The translations under genes and the position numbers were made by a program. Below are positions 35,665 to 43,479 of a DNA stretch of 64,000 bases, one piece after another; the stretch's first letter is position 1, and each line of letters starts with the position of its first letter. A model generated the notes under the pieces. It worked only from the letters and a program-made list of their open reading frames with translations, had not been told where the DNA came from and searched no databases. This DNA is from Streptomyces sp. B1I3. Its GTDB lineage: Bacteria > Actinomycetota > Actinomycetes > Streptomycetales > Streptomycetaceae. The stretch spans positions 7,455,593-7,519,592 of the forward strand of contig NZ_JAUSYD010000001.1 of assembly GCF_030816615.1 (NCBI RefSeq). The letters run 5' to 3'.

Positions 35665-36249
35665 GTGGAAGCAACCACAACCCGCAGCGTGGCGCGTGCA
35701 CGCATGGGATCGGGCCTGGCGGTGACAGTCCTCTTGCTGCCCTTCGGCGGCTACGGGCTGGCCAGGGCGGGGATTGTCCCCGAAGGCACACCGATCGTGC
35801 TCGGCCTGCTGTCCGCGATCGTCAGCTTCGTCCTCCTCACCGCGCTGTGCGAGGAGAAGGCACCGTTCCGGCACTCATCGTCGCACCTGACTGCGCACAC
35901 CCTGACCGGCGAGCGGTCCGTCGACCTCAACCGGATCACCACCGTTCGGCTACTGACGACCTTCTCGTACGGCGGCGCGTACCGGACCCTGGTGGTGCGC
36001 GACGCCCACGGCGTGCGCCTGGGTATCACGACCGAAAGAAGCCTCAGGAAGCTGCGCCGAGCGATCGAGAAGGTGGACGCGAACGCCGCGCGAGGTGTCC
36101 CCAGGCCCCGGGTGAGTCGTGCGGCCCGGGCACATCTAGGCCTTGCCCCAGGGCGGGGGCTCGTCGTCCACACGGTTCTTGCCTTTCTGCTTTTGACGGT
36201 GTCCGGGAGCCTGTACGTGGTTGCCGTACTCCGACTCGGCGGGCAGTAA
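35665..36249 (+). CDS. Hypothetical membrane protein, 194 aa
   Basis: GTG 35665 lies behind a GGGGGG run. The first helix pair spans MGSGLAVTVLLLPFGGYG and PIVLGLLSAIVSFVLLTAL. A soluble middle domain (HTLTGERSVDLNRITTVRL, RTLVVRDAHGVRLGI) has the strand pattern of a PH-like fold. A last helix (VVHTVLAFLLLTVSGSLY) ends the protein. This layout is common in Streptomyces proteins of unknown role. It stands alone upstream of the IS701/IS1380 block. Confidence 0.75.
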   Translation: MEATTTRSVARARMGSGLAVTVLLLPFGGYGLARAGIVPEGTPIVLGLLSAIVSFVLLTALCEEKAPFRHSSSHLTAHTLTGERSVDLNRITTVRLLTTFSYGGAYRTLVVRDAHGVRLGITTERSLRKLRRAIEKVDANAARGVPRPRVSRAARAHLGLAPGRGLVVHTVLAFLLLTVSGSLYVVAVLRLGGQ

Positions 36250-36336
36250 GCCTTCCCCGTAATGTCCGATGAGCCCGCCACAGTCCACTACCGCGACGGC
36301 TCAACTTGTGACCACGATCTACGGCTGGAGTACTAA

Positions 36337-37898
36337 TACTCCAGCCGGACTTCGGTGTATGTCCTGGTCAACGGCTTGAGCGTGGGGATTGTAGTGGGAC
36401 GATGCCGGGTGAGGGGCGAGTTCGTCCGGCCTGTCCCGCGAACGAATGACCGCGCCGTGTGTAGTGACAGCGGCGGGGACAGCCATCGCACGTGATCGAT
36501 GACGCACCTGCCTCCGAGTGGGAACACGGGCTGGAAGAACTCTTCTTGCGGATCGGACACCGCTTCCCCCGCGTCGAGCCCAGACGCCGGATGCGGGACT
36601 ACGTGCGAGGACTGCTCGGGCCCGTGGGCCGCAAGAACTCCTGGCAACTGGCCGAGTTCGCCGGGCACCGCACGCCTGATGGGCTGCAGCATCTCCTGGC
36701 GAAGAGCCGCTGGGAAGCCGACGAGATACGCGACGACCTGCAGGGATACATCGCCGAACACCTCGGCACCGACGACGGCATTCTGATCATCGACGACACA
36801 GGCTTCGTCAAGAAGGGCACCACCTCAGCCGGGGTGCAACGGCAGTACTCCGGAACCGCCGGCCGCACCGAGACCTGCCAGATCGGCGTCTTCGCCGCCT
36901 ACGCCACCACCCGCGGTCACGCTCTCGTCGACCGCGAGCTCTACCTCCCCAAGTCCTGGACCGACGACCCCGAACGCTGCCGCACAGCCCGCATCCCCGA
37001 ACACCGCCCGTTCGCGACCAAGAACCAGCTGGCCCGCACGATGGTCCTGCGAGCGCAGGCCGGCCCGCTGCCCGTCGCCTGGGTAGCGGCCGATGCCGCC
37101 TACGGACAGGACTCCCGCTTCCGACGCTTCCTGGAAGACGCCGGCCTGTCCTATGTCGTGGCCGTGCCGAAGTCCCAGCAGGTCCACGGACCCCGCATCG
37201 AGCACCTCATCGGCCAGGCCCCCGACGAGGCATGGCAGCGGCTCTCCTGCGGTGACGGTGCCAAAGGGCCTCGGCTTTACGACTGGGCTGCCGCACGACT
37301 GCCGGCGGTCTGGGAGTTCGACGGCGATGAGCCCACCCGGCAACGCTGGATGCTCGCCCGCCGCAGCATCACCAAGCCCGACGAACTGGCCTACTTCCTC
37401 GCATCCGCCTCCTTGGACGCCACCGTCGCCGATCTTGCACGGATCGCCGGATGCCGCTGGAGAATTGAGGAGTGCTTCCAGAGCGCGAAGAACGAATGCG
37501 GCTTGGACCAGTACGAAGTCCGCCGTTACGTCGGCTGGCACCGGCACATCACCCTCGCCATGCTCGCCCACGCGTTCCTGGCCGTCACCGCCGCCCAGGA
37601 ACGGCAAAAGGGGGAGCCGACCATGACACGCCCGACCTCGTGGACCTCACCCCGGCCGAGATCCGCCGTCTACTGGCAGCTACCAGCCGGCGTCCTGCTC
37701 GACAGGGCAACCATGCGATGAGCTGGTCGAGATGGCGCCGCCGTCACCAGGCGCGGGCCCGCCGCTGTCACTACACACGGCGTGGTCATCCGTTCGCGGG
37801 ACAGGCCGGGCGAACCCGCCTCTCACCCGGCACCATCCAGCTACAATCCCCACCCTCAAGCCGTTGACCAGGACATACACCGAAGTCCGGCTGGAGTA
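36337..37898 (+). mobile_element. IS701-family element with unusually long (141-bp) inverted ends and CTAA target duplication
   Basis: Positions 36337-36477 and 37758-37898 are inverted copies over 141 bases without indels; I count about ten mismatches. The outermost bases are TACTCCAGCCGG. CTAA flanks both sides (36333-36336 and 37899-37902), matching the YTAR target of IS701. Length is 1562 bp. The next element, IS1380, begins directly behind the right CTAA. Confidence 0.85.
36492..37721 (+). CDS. IS701-family transposase, 409 aa as read, with a possible -1 frameshift near the C-terminus
   Basis: GTG 36492 starts the frame. RFPRVEPRRRMRDYVRGLLG, GILIIDDTGFVKKGTTSAG, TTRGHALVDRELYLPKSW, VAWVAADAAYGQ and RWRIEECFQSAKNECGLDQY give the complete DDE core. 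Behind RQKGEP the frame departs from the usual tail. The usual tail (LVDLTPAEIRRLLA and WSRWRRRHQARARRCHY) continues in the -1 frame to 37867. The switch lies at an A4G5 run near 37608-37617, which contains the heptamer A-AAG-GGG. Either ribosomal slippage or a single indel explains it. Confidence 0.88.
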   Translation: MIDDAPASEWEHGLEELFLRIGHRFPRVEPRRRMRDYVRGLLGPVGRKNSWQLAEFAGHRTPDGLQHLLAKSRWEADEIRDDLQGYIAEHLGTDDGILIIDDTGFVKKGTTSAGVQRQYSGTAGRTETCQIGVFAAYATTRGHALVDRELYLPKSWTDDPERCRTARIPEHRPFATKNQLARTMVLRAQAGPLPVAWVAADAAYGQDSRFRRFLEDAGLSYVVAVPKSQQVHGPRIEHLIGQAPDEAWQRLSCGDGAKGPRLYDWAAARLPAVWEFDGDEPTRQRWMLARRSITKPDELAYFLASASLDATVADLARIAGCRWRIEECFQSAKNECGLDQYEVRRYVGWHRHITLAMLAHAFLAVTAAQERQKGEPTMTRPTSWTSPRPRSAVYWQLPAGVLLDRATMR

Positions 37899-37902
37899 CT
37901 AA
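37899..37902. repeat. CTAA shared as target duplication by two adjacent elements
   Basis: This CTAA is both the right duplication of IS701 and the left one of IS1380. The outer copies are at 36333-36336 and 39580-39583. Confidence 0.75.
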
Positions 37903-39579
37903 CCTCGCCGTTTCACTCGGGTACGGCTGGCTTTGGGGCGGAAACGCGAAAGTGCCTTCCTGACCTGGAACGATGAACCTTGCTGAGGGGTTCTGTCGGT
38001 CCAGGCGGAGGGCACTTTCTACGTGCAGGCTATCGGGTTGCGTTCCAAGGTCCATGTCAGTGCCGATGGTTCGGGGGTGGTCGGGCATGCCGGGGCACGG
38101 TTGCTGGCGGACCTCGCTGACGCCACCGGGCTGACCGCCGCGTACTCCGCCGCTCTCAGGCCACTTCGGCCGCGCGGGACCGGACATGATCCGGGCCGGG
38201 TCGCCACCGATCTCGCTGTGATGCTCGCCGACGGCGGTGAGGCGATCGCGGATCTGGCCGTGCTGCGCGACCAGGGCGAGGTGTTCGGCCCGGTCGCCTC
38301 CACACCCACGGCCTGGCGATTGCTCGCCGACACCGACGAGGCCGCACTCGCCTCACTGCGAGCGGCCCGCGCCACGGCCCGGGAAGTCGCCTGGATGCAG
38401 GCCGCCGAGACCAGCGAAGGCATACCTGCCGTTCGGGCCGGCGGACGAGAGCTTCCCGGCCTGGTTCTGGACCTCGACGCCACGCTGGTCGCCTGCCACT
38501 CGGAAAAGGAACAGGCCGCCCCGACCTACAAGGGCGGCTTCGGCTTCCATCCGCTGCTGTGTTTCCTCGCGAACACCGGCGAGGCCGTGTCGGGACAGCT
38601 ACGGCCCGGCAACTCCGGAGCCAACACTGCCGCCGATCACATCGCGGTGCTCGACCAGGCGCTCGCTCAGATCCCCGACGCTCACCGGCACGGCACCGAC
38701 ATCCTCATCCGCGCCGACAGTGCCGGATCCGCGAAAGCCTTCCTCGCCCACGTCCGCAACACACGGAAACGAGGAGTCCGTACCTTCTTCTCGGTTGGAT
38801 ACGCCATCACCGAGCCGGTCCGCCGCGCTGTCCGGGCGATGCCCGACCGACTCTGGCATCCCGCCCTTAACCAGGACGGCACCCTGCGTGATGGCGCCGA
38901 GGTCGCCGAGCTGACCGGCATGGTCGATCTGGCCGGCTACCCGGCCGGCACCCGCATCATCGTGCGCCGCGAGCGGCCGCACCCCGGAGCCCAACTGTCC
39001 CTGTTCGACCAGGACGAGGGCCTGCGTCACCAGGTGTTCCTCACCGACACCCCTTACTCCGGTGGTGGTTCCGCCCAGTTCCTGGAGGTCCGCCACCGCG
39101 GGCATGCCACCGTCGAGGACCACATCCGGTGCGGCAAAACCACTGGATTCGGCCGCTTCCCCTCCCGCGACTTCGGTGTCAACACCGTCTGGCTCGAACT
39201 CAGCCTCACGGCGGTCGACCTGCTGGCCTGGGCCCGCGTCCTGCTGCTGGACGGCGAACTGGCCGCCGCCGAGCCGAAGAAGCTCCGCTACCGGCTGCTG
39301 CACGTCGCCGCACGCCTCACCCGCGGCGGCCGCCGCCCGCGCTTGCGAATATCGGCGACCTGGCCCTGGAGACACGAACTGACCACGGCCTTCCCTCGCC
39401 TCGCCACGTTGCCCCGTCCCGCAAGCTGACCGGCGAACCCTGGCCCATCACGACCCGAAGGACCTTGGAGAACCCGACCACCGCGCCGGGACTCCGCAAT
39501 GTCCGAGCACCGAAATCACGTCGACCACCCGACAGTGGCCCCTCAGCGAAGCCTCATCGCCTCAACCGAAACGGCGAGG
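37903..39579 (+). mobile_element. IS1380-family element with CTAA target duplication
   Basis: The ends CCTCGCCGTTTC (37903-37914) and GAAACGGCGAGG (39568-39579) are perfect inverted repeats. CTAA flanks both sides. Length is 1677 bp. It encloses one intact transposase gene. Confidence 0.85.
38023..39429 (+). CDS. IS1380-family transposase, 468 aa, intact
   Basis: GTG 38023 is the start. VHVSADGSGVVGHAGARLLADLAD is the standard N-terminus. LVLDLDATLVACHSEKEQAAP holds the first catalytic Asp, then ILIRADSAGSAKAFL (second Asp) and TVEDHIRCGKTTGFGRFP (Glu region). Length and termini fit a working enzyme. Confidence 0.93.
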   Translation: MQAIGLRSKVHVSADGSGVVGHAGARLLADLADATGLTAAYSAALRPLRPRGTGHDPGRVATDLAVMLADGGEAIADLAVLRDQGEVFGPVASTPTAWRLLADTDEAALASLRAARATAREVAWMQAAETSEGIPAVRAGGRELPGLVLDLDATLVACHSEKEQAAPTYKGGFGFHPLLCFLANTGEAVSGQLRPGNSGANTAADHIAVLDQALAQIPDAHRHGTDILIRADSAGSAKAFLAHVRNTRKRGVRTFFSVGYAITEPVRRAVRAMPDRLWHPALNQDGTLRDGAEVAELTGMVDLAGYPAGTRIIVRRERPHPGAQLSLFDQDEGLRHQVFLTDTPYSGGGSAQFLEVRHRGHATVEDHIRCGKTTGFGRFPSRDFGVNTVWLELSLTAVDLLAWARVLLLDGELAAAEPKKLRYRLLHVAARLTRGGRRPRLRISATWPWRHELTTAFPRLATLPRPAS

Positions 39580-39583
39580 CTAA

Positions 39584-39897
39584 TGGGCCTGGCATGGCCG
39601 GATAGTGGCAGGCGCCACTGACAACGCCGCCCATGCACGTCTGCGGGTCGATGCTGGCGAAGCTTTTCCGGCTGCCGTACCCGCCCGCCTACGATGCGCT
39701 CGTGCGGAATACCCAGGCGTGTGTAGCCGAGCAGGACGATCCACAGTTCCACGTGTTGGCGGAGCCCTCGTTCCAGCGGTCGTCCAAGTACTACTTGTAG
39801 TAGTCAAGGACCGAGGACGGGTTCTGCCACTGTCGGGTTGACAGGTCCTTTTGCCTCGCGACGTCGGCTTACGTGCCACTGGCTCAGGGTTTGGCAT
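39584..39897. other. Gap of about 310 bases
   Basis: No gene recognised on either strand. A short dyad around TACTACTTGTAGTA lies near 39787. Confidence 0.4.
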
Positions 39898-40600
39898 CTA
39901 TGGTTCCGCGCCGGCATCACCAACTTCCGGCCGCCTCACCTCCAGTGCGGCAAGGGTCAGCGGGCGCAGCACGGCCTGGTCGTCGGTGTCGCGCGGGTAC
40001 AGGGCGCGCAGGTCTGCGGTCATCATCCGGCCCCGGCTGGCGGGGCGGGTGTAGTCGTCGATGACGGTCTGCACGATCTGTTCGTCCAGGCCCGGCTCGT
40101 GGGGTCGGCCGCGCAGGACGTAGGAGAGGTGCCGGCGGGCTTCGCCGAGCAGGTGATGGTGCTTGAACGCGCCGCGCATCACGTAGACCACGGCGACGAC
40201 GTCGACGGCGATCAGGGCGACGTCGACCACCGGTCGCACCCGTGGCCACACCGCCGTGGCTGCCGCCCCGCGTCCGCTCCGCCAGCCGGGAGACGACGTC
40301 GGCGCCGAACGCGGCGATCGCCGACTCCTGCCATCTCCCATCCGCAGTTCGGACAGCGAGCGCAGCTCCTTGCGCTTGGGCGGGCGGGTCCGGTCGGCGG
40401 CCTTGCAGCCCAGCGCGTAGCCGGCCCGCTCCCCCGGCAGGTGACCATGCTTCCCTTCGTAGTCGGCCACCAGGACGGACAGGGCGTCCTCGATCTGCTG
40501 GCGGCCGGTCGACTGCCAGCCGATGAGCCGCTGGTCGATGCCCGCGACCTCCATGACGGCCGGCAGCCAGGCGTCACCTCGCGCGGTCCCCAGGGAAGGG
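39898..40600 (-). pseudogene. MobF (TrwC/TraI-type) relaxase fragment, frameshifted
   Basis: The minus strand reads WLPAVMEVAGIDQRLIGWQS, RQQIEDALSVLVADYEGKHG, PKRKELRSLSEL, then in a second frame ESAIAAFGADVVSRLAER. Back in the first frame come YVMRGAFKHHHLLGEARRHL and LDEQIVQTVIDDYTRPASRG. This is the middle of an actinobacterial MobF relaxase, between the nicking and helicase domains. Both catalytic ends are missing and the middle holds two compensating shifts. It points to a past conjugative plasmid or integrative element. Identification is from memory of the family. Confidence 0.6.
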
Positions 40601-40640
40601 CCCGGCAAGGTGGTGTGGGCGGAGGTCTCGTGGGCCGGGA

Positions 40641-41030
40641 CTACAACGAGGTCGGGGCGGACGTCTCCCAGGCGGCCATCTGCTCCCGGAACTTGGTGCA
40701 ACTGACGATGTCCTCCTCGCCGCACTGCAGGGCGTGGACCAGGAGCTGGTGGGCGTGGTCGAGGTCGATCCTCCGCTGCTCGACCTCGGCGATCTTGGCG
40801 CGGATCATCGCCTGCCTGCGCGGTTGGTCCTCCTGGAACTCGCCGATCTCCGCCAGGGTCAGCCCCGCCCGCTGACACTTGCGCAGCACCACGATCCGCT
40901 GCGCGGCCCCCGGCGGGTAACGCCGCTGCCCACTCTGGCGCTCGGGCGCGGGCAGCAGGCCGTGGCGTTCCCAGAACCGGATGGCCGACGCCGGTACTCC
41001 GGTGATCTCCGCGAGCTGTCCGATGGTCAT
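40641..41030 (-). CDS. MerR family regulator with C-terminal Cys pair, about 129 aa
   Basis: ATG 41030 or GTG 41036 starts the MerR domain: MTIGQLAEITGVPASAIRFW, ERHGLLPAPERQSGQRRY, QRAGLTLAEIGEF. A dimerisation helix (AKIAEVEQRRIDLDHAHQLL) and then HALQCGEEDIVSCTKF follow. Two Cys nine residues apart near the end are typical of metal- or redox-sensing MerR proteins. It is divergent from the aldolase gene at 41170. The dyad at 41083-41102 lies between them and is probably its operator. Confidence 0.88.
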   Translation of the reverse strand: MTIGQLAEITGVPASAIRFWERHGLLPAPERQSGQRRYPPGAAQRIVVLRKCQRAGLTLAEIGEFQEDQPRRQAMIRAKIAEVEQRRIDLDHAHQLLVHALQCGEEDIVSCTKFREQMAAWETSAPTSL

Positions 41031-41082
41031 GCGCACGTAGCCGCTCCTGCCGTTCCCGCTCGGTCCGGCCGTCGGCCGCTTG

Positions 41083-41102
41083 ACTTGAACCCGAGTTTAA
41101 GT
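41083..41102. promoter_or_regulatory. MerR-type operator between merR and the aldolase operon
   Basis: ACTTGAAC and GTTTAAGT flank CCGA, with one mismatch. TTGACT overlaps its left side at 41080-41085. Position and shape suit activation of the rightward aldolase/CMD pair by the divergent MerR protein. Confidence 0.65.
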
Positions 41103-41169
41103 TGAAGAGTGGGACGTGCGAGCACGGCGGCGATCGAGAGCCGCCGGCAGCGGACTTCGGAGGTGCCGG

Positions 41170-41835
41170 ATGGCAACCACACGAGCGGCGAACGAGCGGG
41201 CGCACGAGCTGGTCGCGGCGGCGGAGGCGCTCTTCACGGCGGGGGTGATGTCCCACTCGGGGCATGCCAACCTAAGCGCCCGGCTCGACGCCGAAAGCTT
41301 CCTGCTGACGCCGGGATTCGTTCGCGGGCTCCGCCCCGGCGACCTCGCGACCGTCAGCCTCGACGGGCGGGTCCTGGAAGGGGAGCTACGGTCGGTCAGC
41401 GCCGAGATCATCGCCATGCACAGCGCCGTCTACCGCGCCCGCCCGCACGTGGGCGCCGTCATCCACACCCACTCGCCCTGCGCGACGGCCTTCGCCGTCG
41501 CGCACCGGCCACTGCCGTGCCGGACCGAGCCGATGCTGCGCTTCGGACAGCCCGAGGAGGTCCCGGTGGTGCCGTGGGGGCCGCGCGGGTCCGACGTGTC
41601 CGTCCGGGGCATCGTCCACGTCCTGGAGCGGCGCCCCACGACCTCGGCGGCCCTGCTGGCCAACCACGGACTGATCGTGTTCGGCCCGGACCCGGCTGCG
41701 ACCGCCCATCTGGTGGTGGCCGTCGAGGAGAGCGCCGAGGCGGAGATCGCGGCGGCGGCGATCGGCGGGGCCGTGGATTTCCCCGAGGGTGCCCTGGCCG
41801 CCGTACGCGCCTCGATCGCCCGGGTCGCGTCATGA
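41170..41835 (+). CDS. Class II aldolase/adducin family protein, 221 aa
   Basis: ATG 41170 follows GGAGG by seven bases. MSHSGHANLSARL opens the fold. HTHSPCATAFAV supplies two zinc His, and LLANHGLIVFG another conserved His. The Glu of MHSAVYRARP-type motifs is present near EIIAMHS. Relatives cleave sugar phosphates (fuculose-1-phosphate, 3-oxo-tetronate-4-phosphate). ATGA overlap couples it to the CMD gene. Probable MerR control from the dyad upstream. The specific sugar is not predictable. Confidence 0.88.
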   Translation: MATTRAANERAHELVAAAEALFTAGVMSHSGHANLSARLDAESFLLTPGFVRGLRPGDLATVSLDGRVLEGELRSVSAEIIAMHSAVYRARPHVGAVIHTHSPCATAFAVAHRPLPCRTEPMLRFGQPEEVPVVPWGPRGSDVSVRGIVHVLERRPTTSAALLANHGLIVFGPDPAATAHLVVAVEESAEAEIAAAAIGGAVDFPEGALAAVRASIARVAS

Positions 41836-42260
41836 CCGACGACGCGATGACGGCCGACGACACGACGACCGATGGCACCTTCGCCCGGCGCACCGAGGCC
41901 GTGCGAGCCCGCTACCACTCCACCCTCGGAGTCGTTCCGGGCGGCGTGAAGGAGCGACTGCGCCTGGCGCGGGACTTCGACCGGCTCCCCACCGAAGAGG
42001 CACTCGCGGCGCTGCGGCACATCGTGCTGACCGACAATCCGCTGGGCGCTCGCGTGCAGCAGCTCGTCCACTACGGGCAACTCCTGTCCCTCGGCCGGGA
42101 ACACCCAGCCAGGATTCACGCCCGGGGCGCGCTCCACGCGGGCGCCACCGCCGCCGAGCTCATCGGGGTCGCCGAGACCGCCCTCATCACCTCGGGCGTC
42201 CCGGCGTACGCCTTGGGAACGGAGATCGTCATCGACATCCTGGCGACCCCCACCCTCTGA
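41832..42260 (+). CDS. Carboxymuconolactone decarboxylase (CMD) family protein, 142 aa
   Basis: ATG 41832 overlaps the aldolase stop as ATGA. HARGALHAGATAAELIGVAETA is the CMD helix-turn pattern, preceded by RHIVLTDNPLGARVQQLVHYG. The CxxC of AhpD-type members is absent, so a decarboxylase or binding role is more likely than peroxidase activity. Together with the aldolase and an oxidoreductase remnant downstream it suggests a small carbohydrate-acid pathway. Confidence 0.82.
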   Translation: MTDDAMTADDTTTDGTFARRTEAVRARYHSTLGVVPGGVKERLRLARDFDRLPTEEALAALRHIVLTDNPLGARVQQLVHYGQLLSLGREHPARIHARGALHAGATAAELIGVAETALITSGVPAYALGTEIVIDILATPTL

Positions 42261-42282
42261 CATCCCCCGTGCCGGCGCGGCC

Positions 42283-42455
42283 GGTCAGTGCGGGTCCCGG
42301 ATACCGTCGATGACGACCAGTTCTCACCGCCGTGTCCGTCCTCGATCGCGCGCCGGTAGTGGGACCGCACGGCCAGCGGGAGCGCGAGATCGAGGCCGAG
42401 CGAGGCGCTGGTCTCGACGATGTGGTCGGCCATCCCCCCATAGGCCGGCGTCTGG
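42283..42455 (-). pseudogene. NAD(P)-dependent oxidoreductase, C-terminal fragment
   Basis: The minus strand reads TPAYGGMADHIVETSASLGL, DLALPLAVRSHYRRAIEDGH and GGENWS. The last residues (IDGIRDPH then stop) appear one base out of frame. The pattern is the C-terminal helical domain of beta-hydroxyacid dehydrogenase or imine-reductase-like enzymes. An IS5 fragment has removed everything upstream of 42455. Confidence 0.5.
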
Positions 42456-42862
42456 CCTCGCTTGCACGAGCTCCTTCTCGCTGACCTGCGAGCGGCGGGT
42501 CTCATGGAGCTGGACGACTCGGCGATCGACGGCTCGCACGTCCGGGCGCTCAAAGGGGGGCTCACACCGGGCCTTCGCCGGTCGACCGGGGCCGGCCGGG
42601 CAGCAAGCACCACCTGATCGTAGACCGGCACGGAACCCCACTCGCCGTCACGCTCACCGGCGGATACCGCCACGACGTCACACAGCTCCTGCCGCTTCTA
42701 AACGCGATCCCACCGATCCGGGGCCGGCGCGGACGTCCGCGCACACGGCCACGCAGACTGTTCGCTGACCGGGGCTATGACTTCGACAAGTACCGCCGCC
42801 TGCTGTGGAAGCGGGGATCAAGCCGCTCATCGCCCGTCGTGGCGTCGCACACGGCGGCGTAG
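42456..42862 (+). pseudogene. IS5-family transposase, internal fragment
   Basis: LHELLLADLRAAGLMELDDS and IDGSHVRALK precede an AAAGGGGGG run. The next frame carries GPSPVDRGRPGSKHHLIVDR, GGYRHDVTQLLPLLN and FADRGYDFDKYR, ending in KPLIARRGVAHG. Both ends are missing. The frame change at an A/G run resembles the programmed shift of IS5 relatives at 1745-1753. Confidence 0.75.
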
Positions 42863-43479
42863 GCGCGGGCGTCGTGTCGGGCTTCCTCGGCTGAGGCTGT
42901 ACCCACCGCTTGACCGCCGCCCGCACACAAAATCGTCCGAATTTGAAAGTGACAAGGGGTCCCAAATCCCAGGAGCGACTGCGCATGGTCGGAGACGACG
43001 AGGCGCCCGCAGACACCGACGTCGTCGCCTCCCTCCCGGCCCTGCGGAAAGTGGCAGCCGCCGGCGGGCCGGGGAGCCGATCAGAGCGAGACGGAGGGCC
43101 CGGACCTGGGTGACATCGAAGGGGCGGACGAGAACGCAGCTTCTCCGTAGCGAGGTCAGTGCTCACTGGGGCGTCCGTAGCCCGGCCTACGGTGCCTCCT
43201 TTCACACGTGCTCGTCAGTACCCCCGGGGACACTCGATGTGTTTATCGGGCCCGAGCACTTCGCCGGCCGATCCACCATGCCTCTTGAGCATTCCCGTGG
43301 GGGCACCCCGGGGCCCGGTTCGTCGCACAGCAGCCACTGCTCGTCCTGAAAGACCTGCGGTCTGGTCGGCGAGGCCCCGACGGTGGACGCCGAACGGACT
43401 TGGTCGAGTCGGCCTGGCGACGAGGCGCTGGTTACACGTCTGTGCCGTCCGAGCGGAAGTGCGTCGTTCTCGACCGTGG
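42863..43479. other. Gap of about 600 bases, no gene recognised
   Basis: Frames on both strands lack family-like content or ribosome sites. It separates transposon debris from the ATPase gene of the dextran locus. It would have to hold any terminator for that gene, but I saw no strong hairpin. Confidence 0.45.

Noticed and set aside
36322..36332. A second IS701 end as a complete element left of 36333
   Set aside because: Only about ten bases match the outer end; no further arm or transposase is present there.
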